A stretch of 64,000 nt of DNA from positions 15,811,501 to 15,875,500 of the forward strand of contig NW_018343987.1 in the NCBI RefSeq assembly GCF_002099425.1. The letters are read 5' to 3'. The stretch is from Phascolarctos cinereus. Its lineage: Eukaryota > Chordata > Mammalia > Diprotodontia > Phascolarctidae. The notes below the pieces were generated by a model that saw only the letters and a list, made by a program, of their open reading frames with translations, was not told where the DNA came from and made no database searches. Shown here in pieces: positions 1-16,600 of this stretch. The translations under genes and the position numbers were made by a program. Every line of letters starts with the position of its first letter. Position 1 is the first letter of the stretch.

Positions 1-1169
1 AAAAGACAGGGCTGTCTTGTGCAAGAGGCATAATACCACTTCTGCAGGAGCAATGGTAGGAAGCTGAAAAGAGACAAATTTGGACTTAAGGGGAAAATAA
101 ATCCCTCTGTACCAATGAGAGCTGTTCAAAAGTTGAATGGGCCACCTCAAGAGGTACCGAGCTCCCTTAGCTAGGCATCTTTAAGCAAAGCTGGATGAGC
201 ACTTTTCAGGAATGTTGTAGAGGGGGTTTTGTTCCAGTAAAATCTGGTCTCAAAGGGTCCCTATAACTCAGAGACTCTATGACTTTCAGGCCAGGACAAT
301 ATCCACCTCCTCCATGAAGCCTTCTCTTAACTACTGTACCCCACAGTGATCTCTTCTTTCTATGAATCTGCAGCAGTTCTACCTTTCAATTAACACTTTA
401 ACATGCTGATTTCTATCTCTTGTATTGTTTGGCTTTTTACACATACAAGTCTTATTTTCCAGGTCAGTAAGTAGTCTGAAGGCAGGGGCTAGATACACTT
501 CTCTTATTTCCCACAGCACAAATGTACACTTCAAAGTGCTCAATAAGTATCTGTTGTTTATGTCATGGGGGGGGGGGGGGAAGGTGACATACAGAGAATT
601 AAATGTAATGTGATGCTATTAGAATTTAAGTTTCAGAAAAAGTACTGAGTAAGTAATCATTGGATACATCTAATATACTTAGTGACATACTAGGAATTGA
701 AGAAAATACAAAGTATAAGTAGTCCCTGCCCAGGGAAAGATATGAGGTAATTCAGTGCTAAATTTTGTGGTAGCGATTTTAGACTAAAGAGCCCAAAGAA
801 TGGGAAAATCTATGAGGGCAGGAGTAGAATAGGACCTTTCATGAACGCAAATGGTTCTTTTAGAATGAGAAGGATTTAAACAGGTAAAGCAGAGAAATAA
901 GGTGTAGTTCAAGTAAGGTAAAAGACACAAATAGCTCTCTTGATCACTATACAATATTTCTGATTGGTTTCCATTCCATGAATCATTCAAGCAGCAATAA
1001 AACAGGCAGCAGTGAGGCCATCAGTAAAAAGTAAGCTCCCCAGGGCCCACAGCAAAAAATAATTCTAAAGGCAGGAGTTTACAGGAGGAGGCCTTTGAAA
1101 ATTTGTATTTGAGGACCTGAATTTTAAATGTACACCACTGAGCTGTACAGTACTGAGTAATAGTATTAC
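1..1169. other. PTS intron 4 (partial): L3/CR1 tail and unassigned sequence
   Basis: Bases about 1-290 read like the 3' end of an L3/CR1 LINE in plus orientation: ttgaatgggccacctcaaga, then ctggatgagcac and a closing agactctatga. A 12-base G run lies at 568-579. The remainder to 1169 has no feature I can assign, and PTS exon 5 is not there. Confidence 0.5.
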
Positions 1170-6311
<5,142 letters not shown>

Positions 6312-6989
6312 CATGTCGGGAGTCCGCGCGCCACAGGCCTCTCCCGTTACCTCCGGGAGAAGGTGGACAGAGGAAAGACAGCGCAGTAACGCCCGGCCAG
6401 CTACTGTCCGGGGTCTCGCTTTCCGGGAGGCCCTGCCCGCGAATCGCGGCTGCGGGAAAGGTCGCCCTCTGCCGGCGCGGCGGAGCTCCTTCCTGGAGCC
6501 CTGGGCGCTCCTTCAAACCCATTCTAACAAGCCCGGGAGGCCAAAGGTCACCCAGGCCACTTCCTGCTGGAATAAAATACCTTCTACTGCGATGTACCCG
6601 ACGAGGGGTCGCCAAGCCTTGGAGAAAAGACCTCCAGGGTAGAACCTCCTGCCTCCCGAGGCAGCCCGCGCTGCCCTGGGATAATTCTAATTTAGGGCAG
6701 TTTTTCTTGCATCCCTGTTAAAGCCGCCCGTTTGCAACTTCCACCCGAGCTCCTAATTTTGTTTTCTGTAGCCAAGAGGAACCAAGACCATCCCCCTCTT
6801 CGCTTAATAACCGAACGTCAACGAGGCCCTCCAAACTTTTTGATTGCCCATCCCTATCAGTAAAAGTAATAATAATTTTTAAAAGAACATGTGCCTTAAA
6901 TATTGTATATTTCCTTACTGATCAATTGTAAGCATCTTACCGTGGTATTACAAGCTATGTACATTATAACACAAACCAAAAATGAAAAT

Positions 6990-7475
6990 TAAAAAGATGA
7001 AATAATATTTGGTCTGAGAATCAGTAGGGAGCCACTGGAATTTCTTGAGGAGGGAAGTGACAAGGTCGGATCTGAGATTTAGGAAAAATAAAAACAATTT
7101 TGGGGAAAATGGTCAAAAGCTAGTTTGGTCACTTTGGCAGTTATGTGGAGGATGTGTGGAGGGAGGAGAGATTTGAGGCAGGGAGGCTAATTAGGATAAT
7201 GCAATAGTCTAGGTGAAGAAGTGAGGAGATCCCGAACTAGTGTGATGGCTATGTAATTAGAGAGAAAGGGGCCATTGGGAAAGATAATAAGTTATGTTGA
7301 TATCTGGCAATTCTTTTGGGAATATGAGATGAAAGAGAGTGAAGATTCAAGATGACAAAAGTTGTAAATTCGAGTGACTGCAAGGATGGTGGTGCTGTCA
7401 TCAGTAGTGAAGTATGGAAGAGGAGTGGAATTGGGGAGAGAAATAACAGAGAGCTGCAATCTGTCACAGGCCACC
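6990..7475 (-). repeat. L2 LINE fragment, antisense
   Basis: Plus reading includes gggagccactggaatttctt, cactttggcagttatgtgga and gcaatagtctaggtgaagaa, the reverse complement of L2. It lies upstream of PTS. Confidence 0.7.
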
Positions 7476-8448
7476 CCTACTTCCAGTAAAACTCAGTTGC
7501 ACCCAAAAGGAAAAGAAAGGAAGTGGGGCTCAAATTCTCAGGTCAGTGCCCTCTGAGGGGCATCTGCCACAGCCTTCAGGTTCAAGAGACAGGGTAGGGG
7601 TAGGTCTGTCGGGATGGAGTGGAATTTTCCTCATGGCATCTGTTCAGCTGCTATGGGTGAGATGAGTGGGTAGCAGTTGGCTATAATTACCCCGAGGAGC
7701 CAAAGCCCACTTGAGAGGGTGGAGGTAGGTAAGAACTTGTGAAACAGAGGCAGGGAGGATGGGGAAGTGTTGGGGCATAAGGATATGTTTGGGTATGTTG
7801 GAGACAAGTCCCAAGACTAATTATGACAACAAGGATGGAATGTAATCCATCTTTCTATTGTCCATTTGCTTAATCACACACCCCTTGGGGCTCAGGTCCC
7901 AACCCCCACTTTGGAAAACATTGAACTAGGCAACCCAGAGGCAGCAACACCAGATGTGGTCTAGGATAGACTTAAGGTCCAAAGCAATTTCTGAGCTTGG
8001 GCCTTCCCTTCCAGTGCTGCCCCAGGAAAGGTCATACTCTAGGACCCTGGGAGTATCTCACAAAGTCTCTAGGTTGTCCACACTGTGAGGGGCCTAGGGT
8101 TACAATTTACTTTCTCCTCTGAAAAAGGACTGATATTTTGGGTAAAATGGTTCACAAGATAGTTTTCTGCTAGGTCTATCCAGAGCTATAATGTAATGAC
8201 CCTAAGTCATTATTGCTATCAACAAATAATTTAGTATCCCTCAAAGATGTGTTTGAGTGTAGCCACCTAGCTAGGATGATACAGTTATTACACAAAGTAG
8301 AAATTCCTTTGAGATACATAGAAATTTGGAACTCCATCTACCTCATAGGGATTTCAGAACCCAAGCTTGAGACTCTGATGTTCACTGGTGGTGTATGTAA
8401 CTTTTTCTGTAAGGAAAAGTGTTTGGAGTCTTGCTACTGAGGTTTCTA
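7476..8448. other. unassigned intergenic sequence
   Basis: No gene, RNA or clear repeat family is recognised here. Short open frames have no similarity that I can name. Confidence 0.4.
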
Positions 8449-8464
8449 GAAAATGGTGTCCCAG

Positions 8465-8627
8465 GGGCAGCTAGGCGGTGCATCGGATAAAGCACTGGCC
8501 CTGGAGTCAGGAGGACTTGCATTCAAATCTGGCCTCAGACCAAACACTTGACACTTACTACCTGTGTGACCCTGGGCAAGTTGCCTTTAAAATTGCCTTT
8601 AAAAAAAAAGTAATAAAACAAAAAGAA
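8465..8627 (+). mobile_element. short tRNA-derived SINE (WSINE-like) with perfect 16-bp TSD
   Basis: The body starts ggcagctaggcggtgcatcg with tRNA-like A and B boxes and ends in an A-rich tail. Target-site duplication gaaaatggtgtcccag is identical at 8449-8464 and 8628-8643. The perfect duplication argues for a fairly recent insertion. Confidence 0.85.
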
Positions 8628-8643
8628 GAAAATGGTGTCCCAG

Positions 8644-10177
8644 ACGAATATTTTTCTTCTTGTCTTTGGAAAGACTGAGGCTGTCTAGAGCTGAGTTGGG
8701 TGAGGCTATGAGAGCTGTAGAGATGGGTTGCACCTGCACGCAGGGAGTTTTTTAACTAAGAGCACTGTGGCAGTGGACGGAACAGTTTATTTTGGCATTA
8801 TCAGAGGCAACCATTTAACTTATAAAAGCAAGAGTAGTTGACTATAAGAACAATGGTGGTTGCAACAGCAGCATAATTCAAGGAAGCAAAGTGATAAAAT
8901 TGCAGGTGGAGCAGGATCCTACCAACTAGGGAGCTGAGCACCTGAGGTACAGTGGCATTTTGCAAGGGTGGTGACTAGTCAGTCAGCTAGCATTTATTAA
9001 GGATCTACTGTCTACTAGACATTGTGGTAAGTGCTGGAGATATAAAGAAAGGCAAAAGCCAGTCCTTCTTCTCAAGGAACTCACCATATAATAAAGTAGG
9101 AACTACCTGGTCAGAGGAGAAAGGATGTGGCCAGTTTTGACTAGTAACATGTACATTTTCATTCCAAAGGTGGGAGACAGAGGAGCAAGTTGTTTACCTT
9201 CAGCCTCCGAACCAATACTCAGACAGGCATCATTGGGTTACACTTAAATCAATGAAGGTGACTTGGGAACTCAAGAAATGGTGCCCTCAGATCATACAAC
9301 TCTCCTTATCAGCCCAAAAATATGAGGTAGAAAATTTTCTTTAAAAATTCATTTTTGTCCTAATATTAAATATCTAGGTAAAGTTTTACATATAACCTTA
9401 GAACAACCTATTATTAAGGAAACTTTTCTTGTAGGACATATGGAAATATCATGATATGGTACTGTCTTTTAATTCATCATTATTTAAGAGGACTGGAGAT
9501 GAGGCTCCTATTGACCAGGACTCCATTACACTTAACATACTTGTAAATTAACCTTGTATAGGGTAATACCAGCTTTCACAAACTGATAAGACTCTCACAG
9601 TAGCATCTGGAATTGACCTCAGCTCCACTGTTGTCTCTTTCAGTATCATTCTTCCAAACCTAATAAGTTCATACCTCCAGTGTCAAAAAATGATTCAACT
9701 AAATATAATTGAAAAATGAAATAGAAGATGTCTCACTGATTAATAAAAGAACAGGGAAATTTTTCCTGTGGGTTTGGAAATGAAATGGAAATAAGAAGCT
9801 AACTCATCCCTTCTTTGCCAATGCATTCTCAGGCTACCTTTTTGTGACTTCATTTCCCCTTCAAGGTAGTCCTTGATGTTCACTTAAATCTAATTTCCCT
9901 TCTATAAAAATGTATCAGGGTAATGTGGAACCAACAGCACAATTTGACCAAGTTGCTATTTCTTAGGAAAAGCCCTAACCCCATAATTTTGTTGGTTGTT
10001 ATAGGGCTAGAGAGGAGAAACTTTGGTGGGAAAAAGAAAGGGCTGAAAACTGGCTTGGTAGGAAAGGGTGGATATTATTCTGAATATCAGCAAGGTGCAA
10101 CAAGGGAAATATAAATGGGACTACTCTATTTTTCTGAAACTGATGTCTCAGATGCAATAATACAATAATAACAACAA
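8644..10177. other. intergenic sequence with one L2 scrap
   Basis: About 8975-9090 is an antisense L2 end (tagcatttattaaggatcta, then ctcaaggaactcacc). Otherwise nothing recognisable. Confidence 0.4.
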
Positions 10178-10443
10178 TATTAACAATATAGCTAGCATTT
10201 ATACAGCCCGTTTTATGTGCCAGGCACTGTGCTAAATGCTTTACATTAATCTCATTCAATACTCACAATAACCCTCATAGGTCGGTGTTATTATTATCTG
10301 CATTTTACAAATGAGAAAACTGAAGTAAACAGAGGCTATGTAATTTGTCAAGCTCACATAGCTAGTAAGTATCTGTGGAAGGATTTTAAATCTGGATTCC
10401 CGACTCGACTCGGCACCCTATCCACTGTGCCACCTAGCTGCCC
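10178..10443 (+). repeat. MIR-like SINE
   Basis: Reads ctagcatttatacagcccg, gtgccaggcactgtgctaaa, attttacaaatgagaaaact and ends tgtgccacctagctgcccc. About 265 bp, moderately diverged. Confidence 0.7.
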
Positions 10444-10494
10444 CATTGTTATATTAATAGTACATAATATTAATACATATATTAAAATTATTAA

Positions 10495-10739
10495 GGCAGC
10501 TAGGTGGCACAGTGGCTAGAGCGCCGGGCTTAGAGTCAGGGAGACTCCTCTTCCTGAGTTCAAATCTGGCCTCAGACACTTACTAGTTGTGTGACCCTGG
10601 GCAAGTCACTTCACTCTGTTTGCCTGTTTCCTCATCTGTAAAATGAGCTGGAGAAGGAAATGGCAAACTACTCCAGTATCTTTACCAAGCAAACCCAAAA
10701 GGGGTCATAAAGAATCACACACAACTGAACAACAACAAT
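10495..10739 (+). mobile_element. long tRNA-derived SINE
   Basis: Head ggcagctaggtggcacagtg, B-box region gagttcaaatctggcctc, then the extended tail ctggagaaggaaatggcaaa ending aactgaacaacaacaatt. The flanks attaaaattatt and attaaagttatt suggest a 12-bp TSD with one mismatch. Confidence 0.8.
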
Positions 10740-12150
10740 TAAAGTTATTTCTCTCCCTACTCCCTCCCACTGTCTTATAGTTACTTCTCTACTTTCTTTT
10801 AATACCAAACAGGAGCCAGTTATACCCCAGAGATGGTGATGTAGTACAACAGAAAGATACCTGAATCTGGAGCCAAAAGACCTGCCTCCTTTGAATCTTG
10901 GCTCTGCTTCTCATTTCCTGTGTGACCTTGGACAAGGTCACCTTCTTGGGTCTCTGTTTCCTCATTTGTAATATAAGAGGGTTAGACTAAATGATCTCTA
11001 GGATCAAATGATTTCCAAATTTCCTTCCAGTTCTAAATCTCATGATACAAGGGTTTTTTGAGTTTGTATACATGTTCAGCAAAGCAGCTAATTGAAAGGG
11101 TTTTTTTATGCATTCCATTTACATACGAAATATTTTGCAAATGAGCAGGTGAGGGGTTCCTAAAGGCAGTTGGCATCATCAGCCAGGTGTTTTGACTGCT
11201 CTTTAGCCAAGAGAAATACAGTAGCCAAGTTAATAGTGTAAATGGAAATTCAGGAATTATGTGGCCTGGGTCGCCACCTGCTGCCCAACTCTGTCAAGAC
11301 AGAATTATAGTTGAGAAACTATTACTGAAGGGTAGTTTCCAGTTTGTTTGGAGAGTAAAAGTGAGTCTCACAAATGGATTAATTTTAAAGGTGCTTGTTG
11401 CTTACCTCAATTCTGCAGTACTGCGTTACACCATGCCAAAATTGAGTTGGGGGAGTACAGGATATGTGTTTGATGGGAAGAGGTAGAATTGACAAGATTC
11501 ACAGATAGCTCACCTGTTTTGGATTTGTTTACCTTGTCCTTACATCCCTTATAAATTAAGGTCTCTTTTGGAATCCTCTTTATTGTTTCATCTTTATCTG
11601 CTTTTGGTCCCTATGGAACACAGGGTCTTAGGGGACAATAACGATGTTCTCTGAGTGACTTTGGAAAGATGGTATGAATTCAGGCAGTTGTTAAGGAGAG
11701 GAGAAGGCAAAGATGGGAAGTAGAAATTAATTTTCAGATACATAGTAGTCAAAATAGTAATAATTTGTATTTCTTCTCTTCCTTCCCAACTCCAACCCCC
11801 AGAGACATCATCCTTTCTTTATCCATGATGATAACAATATGGTTTAATTTTGCTTGCATTATTTGTATTGTCTAGGGGTGCTATATATGGCCAATGAAAA
11901 GGTGAGGTGAATGGTAGCCAGGTGTGATGGAAAGACAAGTAGAAGCATTTGGAAACTGAAAAAGTAGGCTTCTAGTCTTATTAGAAGACATGTATTTTGA
12001 ATCCTAGGTTTACAACTTGCTAGCTGTAATTTGTAGCTTTCAAATGAAACTATAATCTCATCAGTTTAGGAGTCCATCCTGTCTCGCCCTCCCCCAAAAC
12101 AACACAAACTGGAACCTATCTATCCATGCCTCCCTGTCCTGTGGTACTCT
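10740..12150. other. intergenic sequence, SINE remnants
   Basis: About 10830-11040 is an old MIR-like SINE (gagccaaaagacctgcctcc, then ctctgtttcctcatttgtaa). The rest to 12150 shows no feature. Confidence 0.4.
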
Positions 12151-12151
12151 T

Positions 12152-12358
12152 TGAGCCAGCATGGTATAGTAGATAGAGCACTGGGCTTGTAGTTAGGAAG
12201 ACCTAAGTTCAAACCCTACTTTAAATACTAATTAGCTCTGTGAACCTGGGCAAATTATTCTCTCTGAGCCTCTTTTTCCACATCTCTAAAATGAGGGGGT
12301 TGAATTCAAAAGCCTATAAAGTCCCTTCTAGTGATAAAATGCTTTTATAATCCTATGT
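12152..12358 (+). repeat. MIR/THER-like SINE
   Basis: Reads ggtatagtagatagagcact, agttaggaagacctaagttc, tgaacctgggcaaattattc and aaatgagggggttgaattc. Decayed tRNA-derived SINE. Confidence 0.6.
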
Positions 12359-12429
12359 CCTTCCAGAAGTTCACCACAAGTGTTCTATCCAATATATTGG
12401 AGGCTTCTGGACAAGCCATGAAATTGCCT

Positions 12430-12620
12430 GTTTGGTGAAATGGAGTGAGCACAGGACTTAGAGTAGGAGGATCCAGATTTAGATCCAGGTTCTGCTACTT
12501 CTTATCTGTGAGCTTGGTCAAATCACTTTTCTTCTCTGGTCCTCAGTTTCCTTATCTATAAACTGAGGGGCTTGAACTAAATAATTTCCAAGGTCTCTTC
12601 TAGTTCCAGAACTTGGATCT
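12430..12620 (+). repeat. second MIR/THER-like SINE
   Basis: Same plan as the preceding element: gagtaggaggatccagattt, then tctggtcctcagtttcctta and aactgaggggcttgaac. Its head forms the left arm of the inverted duplication described separately. Confidence 0.6.
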
Positions 12621-12649
12621 AAATCTAGATCCTCCTACTCTAAGTCCTG
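12452..12649. repeat. 40-bp inverted duplication with 118-bp spacer
   Basis: The left arm 12452-12491 is the reverse complement of the right arm 12610-12649 at 38 of 40 positions (mismatches at arm positions 4 and 18 of the right arm). The spacer is the body of a SINE. A transcript of either strand could fold back. The likely origin is a template-switch duplication of the SINE head. Confidence 0.85.
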
Positions 12650-12834
12650 AGTTTTCCTGTCAAAGATACTAAAGTGTTTTGCCATTTCCCTCTCCAGCTC
12701 AGTTTACAGATGAGGAAACTGAGGCAAAGAGAATTAAGATACTTGCCCAGAAATATCTGAGGTCAGATTTGAACTTAGGTCTTCCTGACTCCAGGCCCAG
12801 CACTCCATCCACTGTACCACCTAGCTGCCCTTTG
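12650..12834 (-). mobile_element. tRNA-derived SINE, antisense
   Basis: Plus reading: ttttgccatttccctctcca, gatgaggaaactgaggcaaa, ending taccacctagctgcc, the reverse complement of the long SINE type. Confidence 0.7.
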
Positions 12835-12895
12835 AAAGCTGTAGGTTGGTCTTATTAAATACTTAAAAAGAAAAGAAAGTTATACAAAAGAGAGA

Positions 12896-13430
12896 GAGCT
12901 GTATGTATGTATGTGTGTGTGTGTGTACATATGTTGTATATGTATATATATATATATATATTGCATAATATATAAACATATTGTTTATGAAACCTACAGT
13001 TTTATATACAATCCTCTTTTTCTATATGCAAATGTTCATTCTATTTAGTGTTAAGTTCAGAAAAAAAAGAAAATTAATTTTAAAGACTAAAATGCTATAT
13101 AAATGTGAGATATTCATATTTAGGTTAATATTTTCAAGCCACCTAGTGTTAAAAGTAAAAGCACTCTGAGAATGCAAAATTATACCACTATGAGTGGCAC
13201 TTTTAATTTCAAAGTTACTCTCCAGTGTCCATGGTTTAGAATGCCAAGACAACAGACTACTTTCATAGCTGTGGTGCATAGTGCTTGTAATGGATTATAA
13301 GCTTCTTGAGGGCAGGAACTGTCTTTATACATACATGTGTGTATTTATATATACATATATATACATATATATACATATATATATACACACACATATATAT
13401 ACATATATATGTATGTATGTATGTATGTAT
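12896..13430. repeat. AT-rich simple repeats in the BCO2 3' flank
   Basis: GTAT/GT/AT arrays at about 12900-12962 and ATAT/ATAC/GTAT arrays at 13335-13430. A sense L2 tail scrap lies at about 13290-13325 (aagcttcttgagggcaggaa). The second array is in the presumed BCO2 3' untranslated region. Confidence 0.7.
13202..13207 (-). terminator. candidate BCO2 poly(A) signal
   Basis: ATTAAA on the minus strand about 325 bases after the BCO2 stop. It is the closest standard variant hexamer I noticed beyond the AT-rich simple repeat at 13335-13430. The true 3' end is not established. Confidence 0.2.
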
Positions 13431-13531
13431 ATCTTTACTGATTGATGACTGAATGAGGAAGATACATCTGGGTACCAATGTATCAGGGTGTTTCCATTTC
13501 CCACTTCATCATCATGGCCTTGACAGTGTCC

Positions 13532-13648
13532 CTACTGTTTGGGAACAAAGGTTCCATGAAAGCCATAGGGTATTGCCACAGGCACTTCTGCTCGGCCCAG
13601 CTCTTCAAAGGTCTTGGCATCCAGCACCAGCAGAAAGGCACTTTCATT
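13532..13648 (-). CDS. BCO2: BCO2 coding exon 12 (C-terminus and stop)
   Basis: Acceptor ttttccag at 13649. 38 codons and TAG at 13534-13532: [20 protein letters not shown], then [13 protein letters not shown]. His568 is the fourth iron ligand. Human ends FIPI; here the tail is FVPKQ. Confidence 0.96.
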   Translation of the reverse strand, partial: NESAFLLVLDAKTFEELGRAEVPVAIPYGFHGTFVPKQ

Positions 13649-16600
13649 CTGGAAAAGAAAACAGCACTCTTGCTCTCCTTAAAAGTAAGAGGGACTAAGG
13701 AAAAGGAATGTATAGTCAGCTCATGTCAAGAAATAAGAAACCCCCAAATGTTTAGATTCAGCAGTAGATACATGCACAGCACAGGCAGAGGGTATAAAGT
13801 TTAGATAAAGCAGTTTCTGTCCTCATAAAATGTAATCTTCTAGGTCAAGAGTACACAAAATTGCATGATAAGCACATTAGAGAGATTCAAAACAGTGCTA
13901 CCTGTGGTCTAAGGTGAAAGGTTGCTACCAACATTGCATTCTGGGAAGGTTTCATGAAGAAGTTAGTATTTGAATTAAGCCTTAAAGGACAGGTAGAAAT
14001 TCAATGAAAAAAGAAGAGGACAGAGGGCATTCAAGGCATTGAAAAGGCACTGAGGAGACAGTAATCAATAATAAGCATTTTAGAGCTGCCATGCCATGTT
14101 TTAGGGTGTAAGAGTCTTTGCTGTTTCGATGAAACAGTACCTAGCACTGTCTCATATATGATAGATGCTTAATTAATGAAACTTGATTGATTTATATAAA
14201 CTGACAGAACTGTACATAACATAGTTATGTCAGTTTCATGGAAAAAAAAAAGAAAAGATAAGAAAAGGGCAGTGAGTTGTACAGTGTGGCTACTGGATAG
14301 GGGCTGAAGGAAAGAGAAGATGAAAGGCAGGAAGGTCTGAAGGAGTTATATCAACTAGATATTAACTCAGTTTAATTCAGTAAACAATTATTAAGCACGT
14401 ATACTTGCAAGGCATTGTGCTAGGCATAGGGGATATAAATTTTAAAAATGAAATTAGTCCCTACCCTTTACTGAAGATGAGTTAAATCACTAATTCCAAG
14501 CTTTGAACTGTTTAAACTATTTTTTTATCTTGACCGACAACAAGGAAATATAGTTACCTGGTTGGGAGTGATCACTACAGAAAGAATAACCCCACCATCT
14601 TCTTCACTGGCTCCTGGTATTGGCACAAAAACAGGTTCTGAGGGATAAAATCCATCCCTTCTCCATACCTGGGATATATGATAAAGAAGTTAGTGGCCAG
14701 TTAGAATTTATGTGTGGCTGTTCTCACTCCCAGCCTAACTCTAGTACCTATGATAGCATTCTAATATACACAAAAAATTAGGTTTACTAAATTAGATCCT
14801 AGCACTGGTGGAGAAGTGAGGAGAAAGGAGAAAAGGTGCAGTGGGGGAGAAGAGGAGATAAGCTTTCCTAGACCCAGATATCATCAGCCAACATAATTTT
14901 TGTCCTGCCAACCTGAAATGGAATTGTCCTAATAGTTTAATCCTACTGTTGTCTCCAAACACCAAACATGAAATAATTTTTTGGTACTATGGTGTTTTGT
15001 TTACATTCCTTGAAAAAAAATGAATTCTTAATCTGTGTTCCAGGTGGGATTTCACACCTCCCAAATACAGTAGGTGATAGGACTGCTTGAAAATTAAAGC
15101 ATCTTAGCAGCTATTTTAATTTTTTTTTCTAATGCCAAATAACAAAATAGGTCTTGAGAGCTTTAAGGAAATGAAGGAGATTTCCATGTTTTCACCTTCA
15201 GTTTTTTGGTCACCACATCAACTTTGATCAGGGAATCTCCCACTAGGTGCCGAAAGCCACAGCCATAAAAGAATCGGTACTTCATGCCGTTGCACTGGGC
15301 ATAGTTGATCTGGGGAAATTCTATGCCCCCTTCCTCTTCCAGATCCTCGTGATGGAGATTTTCATGAGAGCACCAGATCTAGAAGAGACCCCAAAGGAAA
15401 CATAAAGGACTTTCTAACAATACTACCAAAGTTTGTTTCCAGATTTAATGCCAAGCCAAACTACCAAAGGGATACTTCATAGAGCTAGATAAAAGAATAA
15501 CAAAATTCATTGAGGAACATCTAGAAAATCAAGGGAAGTACATAAAAGAAAATGAAGAGGGAATATCACTTCCAGGCCTCAAACTATATCAAGCAATAAT
15601 AACCAAAACCACCTGGTACTGGTTAAAAACAGAAAAGTAGATCAGTGGGACAGATGAAATACGGAAGAATAAAAAATAACTTAACTTATATTAACCCAAT
15701 GTTTGCCAAGTCCAAAGATATAAATTACCTAGGAAAGAATTCTCTATTTGATTAGAACAGCTGGGAAAACTGAAAAACAGTCTGGAAGAAATTAAGCTTA
15801 GACCAACATCTTACATCATATTCCACAATAAATAGGATAGGAAAATAAGACGACTGAATGTTAAAGATCATACCATGAAAAAAACTGCAAGAGAAGCAGA
15901 TCACATGCTTTTCATAGTTATGGATGGGGATGAATTCTTAACTAGACAAGGGAGAGGCCATTACAAAAAATAAAGTAGATAATGTTGATTACATAAAGTT
16001 GGCACAAACAAAAGTAAAGTATCTAAGATATGAAAAGAAGTAATTAACCAGAGAAAAAATCTTTATATCAAAAAAAGTCTTTTATAAAGATTTGATATCG
16101 AAGAGATAGAGATAACTAACAGAAATAAATGAGATCAACAAACTATTCCTCAAAAGAAAAGTGGTCTGTTGGTGGAGTTGTGAAATGATCCAACCATTTT
16201 GGAGAGCAATTTGGAACTATGCCCAAAGGGCTATAAAAATGTGCATACCCTTTGACCCAGCAATAGTACTTCTAGGGCTATATCCCAGAGAGATCATACA
16301 AATGGGAAAAGGACCCACACGTACAAAAATATTCATAGCAGCTCTTTTTCTGTAGTGGCAAAGAACTGAAAATTGAGAGGATGCCCATCAATTGGGGAAT
16401 GGCTGAGCAAGTTGTGGTATATGAACTGGAATGGAATAATACTATTGTGCTATAAGAAATGATGAACGGGCTGACTTGAGAAAAACCTGGAAAGACTTGT
16501 ATGGTCTGATGCTGAGTGAAGTGAGCAGAACCAAGAGAATGTTGTACACAATAACAGCCACCTTGTGAGATGACTAATATTGATCAACTTAACCCTTCCC

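Noticed and set aside
1-1169. Search for PTS exons 5 and 6 left of exon 4
   Set aside because: No sequence resembling the DHKNLD or YIWDNL segments on the minus strand; they should lie outside the window.
7476-8448. Possible LTR-type element in the unassigned intergenic block
   Set aside because: No paired terminal repeats, primer-binding site or coding trace could be recognised; left unassigned.
8465-8540. tRNA gene candidates from A- and B-box matches in SINE heads (also 10495, 35466, 56715)
   Set aside because: Each continues into a SINE tail with A-rich end and TSD, and none folds into an intact cloverleaf by eye.
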